A stretch of DNA of 64,000 nucleotides from Dinochytrium kinnereticum (lineage: Eukaryota; Chytridiomycota; Chytridiomycetes; Chytridiales; Chytridiaceae): positions 3,947 to 67,946 of the forward strand of contig JADGJT010000035.1 of assembly GCA_027604005.1 (NCBI GenBank), given 5' to 3'. Both the position numbers and the translations under genes were made by a program. Positions within the stretch are counted from its first letter, which is position 1; each line of letters opens with the position of its first letter. Shown here piece by piece: positions 55,107-64,000 of the stretch. The notes under the pieces were generated by a model. The model was not told the origin of the DNA. It was given only the letters and a program-made list of their open reading frames with translations, and searched no databases.

Positions 55107-57753
55107 ATGCTTTCTGTTGCTATCCTCACAGGTAGAGAGTGCTCAGTGGCAGCACCACACTCACCCTTCTGCAGTCAGCGACCGCGTATCGCAAGGGCAG
55201 GCCGAGGACCGCACGGGACCCGCCCTCGAGTCCCAGGTCAAAGCCGTCCCAGGCTGGGAGGTCGTGGCAAAGGGACTGGTTTCGGACGATGCTCCAACCA
55301 TCCAATTCATGATCAAAACGTGGGCTGATGGTTTTGTAGCTGACCTGATCATCACAACCGGAGGAACGGGATTCGGCGTCAGAGATGTCACTCCAGAGGT
55401 GAATAGCTAATGAGAACTGCTCTTGGGCGAAACGAATTAACTTACGTTTGAAAGGCTGTTCGACCACTCTTGGATAAGGAGGCCCCAGGTCTGACCACTG
55501 CGATGATGGTCTCATCTCTCGCTATCACTCCTATGGCATCTCTCTCGAGGCCTCTTTGTGGTGTTAGGAAGAATTCAATCATCGTCACCCTTCCTGGAAG
55601 TGTCAAAGGGGCAACCGAGAACCTCACATCAATCTTGCCCGTCTTGGGTCATGCAGTTGAGCTTTGCCGTGGTGGGATAGGAGCCGGAGAAGCGACACAT
55701 GGAAAAATGAAGGCTTCCGCGTCGTCTGATGCAGGAATGGGGATCGTTCCGTCTGTTCAGGTTTCGGGAGGGTTGCCAAAGCATCGGGGACATGAATGCC
55801 ATCACAAGAAGGGACATGGGCATCATCATCATCATCATCATCATCATAGTCATGGAAAGAATGAATCTGAGGAAACTGAAGGAACAGCATTGTATGCTTC
55901 ACCGCCAGCGCCATTGTCTGGAGAACTGAATGCGTCAGGTACCCTTTTTTTCCAGTTTCATTTCCATCTTATAATGGGTTTTGACACGAATTAACTGTTT
56001 CTATGAATATTCCAATACCATGGTAGTTAAATCGCGGGCGAGAAAGTCTCCATATCCGCTTGCAGAGTTTGACGACGCCCTTGCCACTGTCCTAAAATTT
56101 GCAAGCCCTTTGGAGACTGTCTCGAAAAGGGTAGACCCCGATCTCGCAGGCTATGTGATCGCCAAAGACGTTACCTCACCTGAGGCTGTGCCGGGATACA
56201 GAGCTTCAGTGGTTGACGGCTATGCAGTTATTGGTATCATCATTGAACTTTTTCTTGGTTTCGAATACACACCATCGTATCTATAACGCGCAAAACCTCA
56301 TCTTCATAATGACAGCGTCAGACGGAATCGGAACATACATCGTATCGAGTGCCTCTAAAGCTGGTTCAGAGACATCCGACCGAGTCCTTCAAAAAGGCCA
56401 GATTGCCCGCGTGACGACCGGAGCCCCGGTCCCTATGGGTGCAGATGCAGTCGTTATGGTGGAGGACACGGAGTTGGTGGAAGATGATGGAGCGGGAGAT
56501 GAACGTCAGATTAAGATTTTGGTTTCAAGTAGGGTTGGTCAGAACATCAGAGAACCTGGGAGTGATGTTGCTGTTGGAGATATTGTGCTTGGGAAAGGGG
56601 ATATTGTGTCGGCTGCCGGTGGAGAGGTTGGGTTATTGGCATCGGTGGGCGTGACAGAGGTATAGAGGGGTTGTTTTTTCTTCTTGAATCGCAAACTATC
56701 TGTTTTCACCAACCTTTCTTTTTATCAGGTATCTGTTTACAAACACCCAACAGTTGCCATCCTCTCGACTGGTGACGAAGTCGTTCCCTTCGACCATCCA
56801 GGTCCGCTGGCACCCGGAGTTGTGCGAGACACAAACCTCCCCTCTCTCACCACAGCGCTCGGCCGCACCCTCCCCTCCATCAAAGTCCACGGCATAACGA
56901 CAACAGCTGTAACCAGCACCCCGACGACAGTTGCCACAACCACCGCAACAGCCGATACCGCCACCGCTTTAGAAGCTTCATTGAGAAAGGCACTCTCAGT
57001 TGCAGACGTTGTGATCACGACTGGAGGCGTGAGCATGGGGGAGGCTGATCTTGTTAAACCGGTCTTGGAGAGAGCGTTAGGGGCGACCGTTTGGTTTGGG
57101 AGGGTTAGAATGAAGCCTGGGAAACCTACGACTTTTGCGACGGTGCCTTGGGAGGGACGGGTTAAATTGGTGTTTTCTTTGCCAGGAAATCCGGTGTCAG
57201 CGTTGGGTAAGATTATCGAGGTTCTACGCTGTCATTGCTTACGTGACGCCTAATTGCCCATTTATTTATTTCATTTAATCAGTTGGGTTCCACTTATTTG
57301 TTCTCCCCGCTCTTCGTAAAATGGCTGGGTACGAATCTCCAAGGCTTCCCATCGTTCTGACAGAGGTAAGCAAAGTTTTTCTTCACCCATCTCCACAACA
57401 CAAGTTTGCTGCATTTATCTTTGCAAAGAAAAACAAAAAAAAAAAGACATTTGAAGTTGAATCAAACCGCTCACAACAATTTCCTACACCAGCTCGCACA
57501 CCCTGTCAATCTCGACCCACGCCCCGAATTCTTCCGCGCCCGCGTGATCGTTAACCAAACCTCATCATCCAATCGATTCATGGCTCATGGCACAGGCTCG
57601 CAAATGAGTTCTCGAATGCTCTCGATGAGAGGTGCGAATGCATTGCTCAGGCTCCCAGCCTACGAGGATGCTGTCAAGTTGGGTTTGGTGAATAAGGAGG
57701 GCGGATTGGACGCTGGGGCCGTCGTTGAGGCGTGGATGGTTGGGGAGCTTTGA
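55107..57753 (+). CDS. Gephyrin-like molybdenum cofactor synthesis enzyme (MogA-MoeA fusion)
   Basis: Carries out the last two steps of molybdenum cofactor synthesis: adenylylation of molybdopterin (G domain) and molybdate insertion (E domain). Eight exons (55107-55131, 55175-55398, 55455-55938, 56027-56233, 56316-56659, 56729-57206, 57283-57365, 57493-57753) sum to 2,106 nt, or 701 residues. The G domain comes first: VAILTVSDRVSQGQAEDRTG, ITTGGTGFGVRDVTPEAVRP and SLSRPLCGVRKNSIIVTLPG. A linker at about residues 190-240 holds nine consecutive His. The E domain follows: ASVVDGYAV, ARVTTGAPVPMGADAVVMVE, AILSTGDEVV, ITTGGVSMGEADLVKPVLER, SLPGNPVSA and FFRARVIVNQTSSSNRF. This G-then-E order matches animal gephyrin. 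Its presence implies molybdoenzymes such as nitrate reductase or sulfite oxidase elsewhere. Confidence 0.94.
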
Positions 57754-58798
57754 GGAGGACAAAATCTAGTTTTTTGTTTTCGCCTGTGTTTTGCTGTTTG
57801 CATTTGGTGACCTTATTGTCTCGTGAATCTAAAGGGAATTTTATATCTGAAAGGGCTTATGAAAACATCATGGTTTGCGAACAAAATTCTCACACTTTTT
57901 ATATGCTCTGACAGTCTTTCCTATCCGCCTCAATCAATATGCTCTTTTTCTGATTTCCCACCAATGCCAACGGTATTGATGCGACAAAAAAAAAAAAAGA
58001 AAAGGAAAGGTCCTAAAACCCCGCTAAGGACCAATAGCAGGCAGCTACAAAAACCCCAAATCAACATACAAAAAAAACCACAACCAATAAATACTTTCTA
58101 AAACGTTAGGTGATAACAACAGGGAAGGAAGTTGCGACAAAAAAAAAAAAAGAAGAATAGAAAAGAAAAGCAAGAGCTAAGCCCACAACACAAAAGCTAA
58201 CAAGAAACAAACAAACAAAAAAAAACTAAACAGAAAAGGGCGCAATAACAAAAGTATTTGAGGTGGGGGAATGGCGAGAGGTCAGCAAAGAGAGCAAACA
58301 ACAAGATTAAGAAAAAAAAACAACAACAAAAGACCAGTAGAGAATCCCTTCGCCGATCGACACAAACTCCAATAATACAGAAGGAGCGTAACAAAAAAAG
58401 GGAAATTTTTGGCAAGCCGAGGGCCATACAAAAGAAAGAAACTCAACATGCCAACAAAATACAAAAAAAAAGAAAAGAGGACCGTAGAGATGATTGGAAG
58501 GGACCTGTCCGCTTTCCAAAAAAAATAAAGCAAAACATATGCAGCACAAATCGGTGGCCAAAATTAGACGTATCCCCCCCGATCCCCATAAAACCTCATC
58601 CGTACTTAAATCCAAACGCCTGAGCAACACAAAGCCATCCCTTGACACCCCAGGGCAGAAGATACCGTAAGTACAACATACTCTTTCAGTCGAATGCAAA
58701 AAGGTCCCTCGATGCAAAAACGAAAAAAACAAGGTTATCGCCAAGAAATAAGACATCCCCCATATAACCGCGACGAAGTACCGAGAGGAAAACCTCCC
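57754..58798. other. Convergent intergenic region, A-rich
   Basis: About 1 kb between the ends of the gephyrin-like (+) and Sfp1-like (-) genes. Mostly A-rich on the plus strand with several runs of 9-13 A. The open frames are driven by Lys/Gln codons. No gene seen. Confidence 0.5.
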
Positions 58799-60634
58799 TT
58801 ACATATTCGACGGGTAAAGTACATAGATTTCGGTCTTAAAGTCAAGCGAAGGATGCGCCGTCCTAGCATGGTACTTGAGCCCGTTCAAATTCTGATACCG
58901 CTTTCCGCAGCCATCAACACGACACCCGTAAGGTCTATGGACAACCTTCAGCGAGTCGTTTGAGGCAACAGCAACGGCTGACTGCATCTCCAAAGAACCC
59001 TGCTCGGTCTCGCAAGAGCCCTTCTCCAAGTGGTACTTGAGGCCATTCGAGTTCTTGTAGACCTGTTTTGGGGAAACCCAAGAGAAAATTATCATGTTAG
59101 AAACAAATTCTACGCGTCTCCCACTAAATATAGAAGTAGCAGGAGGGGTTTAACAATAAATTTTGAAAGAGAAAATTAAATTTCAGCTCATGGGCGTCAG
59201 CAGCAGACAGACACGCGAAGGAAAGTAAATTTTCCGATCGCGGGGCTTATGTGGGATGCAAGAATTTTCTGTCAAAAAAAAAAAACAAAACAACAGCAAC
59301 AAACAGTTGACGAACGAGTGACAATTTCGAAACAGGGCAGCAGGAGACAAATTTTCAGAAAAATTTCCGTGAAAAGCCCCTCACAGCAAAAAATATTCTG
59401 CTCAACAAACAGAGGGCGGAAGAAAAAAAAAGCGCGACGCTCGAATTGGATAAAACAAAAAGTCCAAACAACAGCATACCTTGGTGCAGAACTTCCTGGG
59501 GCACTTGAAGACCTTACCCTTGGCCGTCTCCGTGGCAAAGATGGCCACCATGGCCGCATCCACTTCCTCACCGTGCTCAGGGTCAACCATGTGGTGATGA
59601 ACGAGATCGTGGTGGTGCATGTGCTGCTGTTGTTGCTGTTGCCTCCTCGACCCGCGACCCTGGTGTTGCTGCTGGGCGTGATGCACCGCGGCCGCGGCTC
59701 CCATCACAGAAGTTGGCGAAAGGGTTCCATCGTGGTGTGACGCCCCAGCGGCAACAGCGGCGGCAGCAGCCGCAGCAGCTGCTGAGGCGGCTGCTGATGC
59801 CGCACCAAGGTGATGTGGATGATGGTGAGTGGTGGCATGTGTGGCCGTAGGGCTACCGTATCCGCCACCGGTGGAAAAGGCGTAAGGGGAATGGCCGTGC
59901 CCGGTAGCAACATTCGGCTGAGTGACGTTCGATGACGACAGAGAGGGCGAGGAGGAAGACGAGCCGGCGGGGTGGTTACCCTCCATGTAGGGGGAAAGGC
60001 TTTGCTGAGAGTGAAGGGGGGAGCCCTGTCCACCGTGAGACTGTCCAACATGATGGGCCCCCACATCTGGGTGCTGGTGATGCTGCTGGTGAGAAGTTCC
60101 CGAAGGATACGCCTGCGAACCAGCGGTCTGGTGATGAGCCGCCGCAGAAGATGCAGCAGCGTGAAGAGAATCCGCGGTCATTGAGGTGGCATAGTAAGAG
60201 TCCGCGGAAGCGGCAGCAGCGGCAGCAGCGTAGGAGTTGGTGTAAGGGGAAGCCGGGGCAGTTGGGTAGTTGGGGTTACCAGCGCCACCAGAGTACAGGT
60301 AAGGATGAGTGTATCCGTAGGCACTGGCGGCATGCTGCTGAGATGAGAAGACCGAGGTGTAGGAAGAGTCGGGATCCCCAGGGTACTCATCTGAAGGCGC
60401 TCTTTGGTGGTAGTGGTTCCCCTTCTGACCAGCGGCTGCAGACGACATGACCTGGGCGGCAGCTGCAGTAGGGTCCAGAAGAGTGTTTGAGAAGAGCTGC
60501 GAGTCTGCAGCCGATGTTGAGCCAGACGAGCGGTATCCGCTTGCATCCGTTAGCTGTGAGCGCTCCGGTGGTGAAGGGTACGGCAAGGCATCCTGCCTTG
60601 CAGCGGCGGCAAAGTTTCGGTGGGTGGCAGGCAT
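58799..60634 (-). CDS. Sfp1-like C2H2 zinc finger transcription factor
   Basis: Resembles the fungal split-zinc-finger regulator Sfp1, which controls ribosomal and growth genes. Exons 60634-59480 and 59062-58799 sum to 1,419 nt, or 472 residues. The first 370 residues are low-complexity, rich in Ala, Ser, His, Gln and Tyr (runs of 9 or more Ala and His/Gln blocks). The zinc fingers are at the end: FKCPRKFCTKVYKNSNGLKY with H and later C ligands (C2HC-like), and YGCRVDGCGKRYQNLNGLKY followed by H-x4-H. KNSNGLKYH and QNLNGLKYH are the Sfp1 hallmark. A 417-nt phase-0 intron splits finger 1. The C-terminus is short (YVLYPSNM). The upstream region includes a CAG repeat. Confidence 0.9.
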
Positions 60635-62326
60635 GCTTCCAAATGAGTGTGGTGGGTAAGGAGAGAGTGTGAGAGTGCGGGATGAACGGATGAATGCAGC
60701 GGCTGGTCAGCAAGCAATCACCGCAGTGGATGGTGAAGGCAGGGCCAGCAGGTGGAGGAAGACGACGGCGGGATGTTGGAGGGATCCTCCGGTGACAGCC
60801 AGTGGGGATGCGTGGGCACAGGAAGGACGAGGTGGTTTGGACGTTGGCAGCGGCAGCAGCAGCAGCAGCAGCAGGGACGGCAACAACAAAGTCAAAGTTG
60901 TTGGATCAAATCTTCACCGGCAGCTGGACCAGCAGAGAGGCAAGCAAGCAGCAAGCAAAAGGCGAAAAAAAATGAAAAAAATTGAGCAGCGCAAAATCCT
61001 TCATCGGCAAAATTTTCTGTGCTCCAAACCTCGTACGCATCCCAATATCTATAATAATGATATTATTAGAATAAAATAAAATAAAATAAATGCAAGTATC
61101 TCCCTGATGGCATGCGCTTTCATACTGTCAGTGGGCATGGCTGCAAAATGCTGTGAACATCCCCCACTGGTCTCCGCAGGGCAGATGCATTGCTCCCAGT
61201 ATGAGCGATGGGCGCAGGTGGAAGCAGAGGCGGGGGTACATCATAGAGAGTCAAACATCACGACGGAGTTCACTCAATTTTGAAAGAGCGAGCAAAGGGC
61301 AGGTTAACTGGGATGCCATGGTATAAAGGTGGAGTTTGGATGGAAAAAATCTTGATAGTGAGGAAGAGGGTGTCAGTTTGAGTGCTGGGGCACACTTCCA
61401 CCGGCTCCTAAATTCGATTAGCAGTCATTAACTGGCTGATTTCCTTCAAGTTCCCACCCCACCATATCCATTTTCATAAGTATCAAATCGCTGGGCAAAG
61501 CAAGCCGGAGCCATTTCGCGACATTTATATTCGGCACAGTGCCGTCTCTCGACGGTCCAGATGCCGTAAAGAAGGAGTGAGATGCTCACCAGGATGAATG
61601 TAAGGTGAAGGTTTAGAATTTAATGAAGGTATGCGGGCTTTGTTAGGAAGAATCGAAAGTTTAAGACTCAGAAGCATCCAAGGGCTATTAAGCAAAGCAT
61701 TAACAGTATTCGGTCATCGAGGCTTAATAATTACAACTCAATGTCTCGTACTGGAACGAAAACTTACACAATAAACAAGAACGCCGTGAAACGATGAACC
61801 TACATATACGGTCTTTAATTAAATGGCATTTTACTTTTATTTACTGGCTTACTTTTTCTCCACTATTATTTCTACATACCTTTTTGTTGATCATACCGGC
61901 GCGCTGAATGAAAAGTACTTTGAACAGCTAGATAAATTCGGATAAACAAAATGATGAAGAGCCCCCACATTCAAGAGAAAGAGATTGATCAAGTTCACGA
62001 GCAAATGGGTGTGTTGCTTTGGGAACTTCTACCATACAAGAATGTAAACTTTAAAAATCTTACGCTGTGAGCCATATTCAAGTCGTGGTATAGTTGCTTT
62101 CTGTCTGTATCAATCTCATAGCATGTTTGAAGAGACTTGTTCCTTTCTCCTCACATCACACATGCGTGGCGCAGAATATTTTTAAGGATGATTTTGTTGG
62201 TGACGATCTTGTGCTGCCTTATATAACTTTTGAAGCCTTTAGTGATCTCTCCTGTGCGAGGCTCTTTCGGAAAGTGCCTGCCTCTATTCCAAGAGAGATA
62301 CGAATAAGTGGGTGAACAGAAATACT
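60635..62326. promoter_or_regulatory. Long divergent intergenic region
   Basis: About 1.7 kb between the Sfp1-like start (-) and G-alpha start (+), the longest gene-free stretch here. It contains a CAG repeat and then AT-rich sequence with TAAAATAAAATAAA near 61.07 kb. I found no supportable ORF or RNA gene. A frame at 62.1-62.3 kb lacks an ATG. A long regulatory region for the regulator and the signalling gene is plausible. Confidence 0.45.
60848..60874 (+). repeat. CAG trinucleotide repeat
   Basis: About eight CAG-type units in the upstream region of the Sfp1-like gene, outside any supported coding exon. Confidence 0.6.
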
Positions 62327-63988
62327 ATGGGGAACTGCGGCTCAACAGAGGAGGATCGGGAGGCAAGGGTTCAGTCAAAGGCTATCGATAGGGCTCTCAG
62401 ACAGGAGCAGTTGGAAAATGAGACCATGATTAAGCTATTGCTGCTCGGTAAGTACCGTTCAAATTGCCTTCAATATCTCTTTGTCTTTGATCAAGATCGT
62501 CCCAGTACTTTCCATTCGCTGGAAGGGAACCACGATGCATTTCTAACTGAAAGCTGGCTAGGTTCTGGAGAATCTGGAAAGTCCACTGTACTTAAGCAGT
62601 TCAGATTAATTCATGGAGTTGGGTTTACCGATAGTGAACGACGCTCCTTCAAACCAGCTATCATAGCTAATGTCATGAACTGCAGCAAAGTCCTGGTTGA
62701 GGCAATGGAATCACTGCATATCCCTTTCGGGTGGAACCATCCCTTCCCACCTCACGTTGCTTCAGTAACAAAGCCTCCTGCTTCATCATCTTCCTCTTCA
62801 GTGAACTCTCCTCAACCTCAAACCTCCTCAGCCGAGGCAACTTCCATTTCTGCAGAGGAATTTTATAGAAAACACGAGAATGATCTAGCAGTAAAAGCTT
62901 CGATTGATGCGGCAGCAGTTATTTCTGTCACGCCTCCCTCCTATGGAGAGGGGGAGGCTGTGCCAGAAAATGTGGTTCAGGCGATCATGACTTTGTGGCG
63001 GGACCCAGGCGTGCAGCACTGTTTCTCGAGGTCTAACGAGTATCAGCTTATGGATTCCTGTGAATAGTATGCATTATTTTGGTCACTTGTACTAATGTCC
63101 GCTCGCCAGCTACATGAGCGACGTCCCCCGGTTTCTTGATAAGAATTACATTCCGACGGATCAAGATATTCTCTCTGCACGCATTATGACGACGACTATT
63201 ACCGAAACTCGGCTTCACATTGAATCTACCACCCTCAGAATCTTTGATGTTGGTGGACAGCGCTCCGAGAGGAAGAAGTGGGCCCCTTATTTTGATGATT
63301 GCTCTGCTATCATTTTCGTTTCGGCAATCAGTGCTTATGACCAAAGCTGCTTTGAGGACAATACCACTAACCGAAGTATGGTTCCTCTTCGTGATATTTT
63401 TTGTGTTTTCGACTTCTTGACAGTGGTCAATAAGTTGTGTATTAACATGTGCTGACGAAATTTTGCTCTCCTTTTTTTCATCTGGGCAGTTAACGAGTCC
63501 CTCACGCTTTTCGCCTCCATATGCAATCATCCCCTCTTCCGATCTACATCGATGATTCTTTTCTTAAACAAGATCGATTTATTTAGGAAGAAGCTTCAAA
63601 CGATCCCAGTACAAAGTTACTTCCCGCAATACACTGGTACTATGAGCTCCCTTTTCTTTAAAATTCTCTGCCCCGCATACAGACGACAACGGCACTAACC
63701 ATACAACATATAATAATAAGGCCCAAACACCTACGAACCAGCATCTGAGTTCTTTGCGTCAAAGTTCATGGCTCTCAATAAGTTTTCAGAGAAGAAAATT
63801 TACATTCATTTTACTTGGGCGACTGACACTAAGCAGATTCGAACTGTCTTGATAACGGTGAATGCTATTATTCTGAGGTATGTGATGAGCTCGTAGTCGT
63901 TTTGTTTTCGTTCTGGCAATTGTATTAAATAATCTCACATCTTTCCAACGTTTTTCTTAGGCAAAACCTTGAGGCTTCTGGAATCTAG
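62327..63988 (+). CDS. Heterotrimeric G-protein alpha subunit
   Basis: Receptor-coupled signalling GTPase. Six exons (62327-62447, 62562-63066, 63110-63375, 63490-63636, 63721-63877, 63961-63988) sum to 1,224 nt, or 407 residues, longer than the usual 350-360. The N-terminus MGNCGS has a Gly2 for myristoylation and a nearby Cys for palmitoylation. The P-loop GSGESGKST (about 41-49) and Switch II DVGGQRSERKKW with catalytic Gln259 are intact, as is FLNKIDLF. Switch I reads ARIMTTTITET (the usual TTG is TTT; Arg233 kept) and the G5 motif is TWATDT (usual TCAT). A Ser/Pro-rich insert of about 50 residues lies in the helical domain. The C-terminus is QNLEASGI, without the Cys target of pertussis toxin. 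A complete gene ending 12 bp before the window end. Confidence 0.95.
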
Positions 63989-64000
63989 GCCAAAACTCAA

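Overview
The window looks like chromosomal DNA of an early-diverging, flagellated fungus (chytrid-like). Genes are dense, on both strands, and split by many short GT-AG introns (mostly 40-120 bp), often with CTAAC/CTGAC-like branch sites. Fungal-type genes (an Sfp1-like zinc finger, an SQS1-like G-patch protein, an SRP40/Nopp140 protein, a CaMKK/Snf1-activating-type kinase) sit beside genes tied to cilia, centrioles or spindle poles: a TTLL4/5-type tubulin ligase, an ARMH1-like armadillo protein, centrin and a TACC protein. The species is not identified. I found no operon, CRISPR array, tRNA, rRNA or complete transposon.

Layout. 1-8.4 kb (+): a GC-rich edge fragment, a small unrecognised gene, a YIPF6/Yip4-family Golgi protein and a 1,118-residue tubulin polyglutamylase-type ligase. 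8.7-17.8 kb: mitochondrial ribosomal protein bL9 (-), a small unknown gene (+), a CaMKK-like kinase (+), an ankyrin/coiled-coil/RasGEF protein (-) and an 88-residue unknown protein (-). 18.5-30.3 kb: HSP90 (+), a two-domain rhodanese (+), TACC (-), RBX1 (-) and an MFSD10-like transporter (-). 30.6-38.2 kb: an SRP40-like nucleolar protein (+), a small unknown gene (-), the ARMH1-like protein (-) and an F-box/ankyrin protein (-). 38.8-49 kb: condensin SMC4 (-), divergent from centrin (+); glutamyl-tRNA synthetase with a C-terminal EMAPII domain (-); a tetraspanin (-). 49.6-57.8 kb: a small unknown gene (+), a TLDc/OXR1-like protein (-) divergent from an SQS1-like protein (+), a kelch protein (-), a small ORF (+) and a gephyrin-like molybdenum cofactor enzyme (+). 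58.8-64 kb: the Sfp1-like factor (-) and a complete G-protein alpha subunit (+).

The genes are mainly housekeeping and do not form one pathway. Loose themes are chromosome and microtubule organisation (SMC4, centrin, TACC, TTLL), signalling (G-alpha, RasGEF, CaMKK-like kinase), ubiquitin ligase parts (RBX1, F-box) and ribosome production or growth (SRP40, SQS1, Sfp1, GluRS). Exon models were built by eye from reading frames, splice sites and family resemblance. Models whose exon lengths sum to a whole number of codons are the safest: YIPF6, TTLL, bL9, the kinase, HSP90, rhodanese, SRP40, centrin, the gephyrin-like gene, Sfp1-like, SQS1-like, F-box/ankyrin and G-alpha.

The most unusual features are the GluRS-EMAPII fusion, the ankyrin-RasGEF architecture, motif changes and an insertion in G-alpha, an 8-nt microexon in the kinase catalytic loop, a His-rich linker in the gephyrin-like enzyme, very short divergent intergenic spacers, and several small intron-bearing genes I could not assign. 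I did not see a clearly new multi-gene system.
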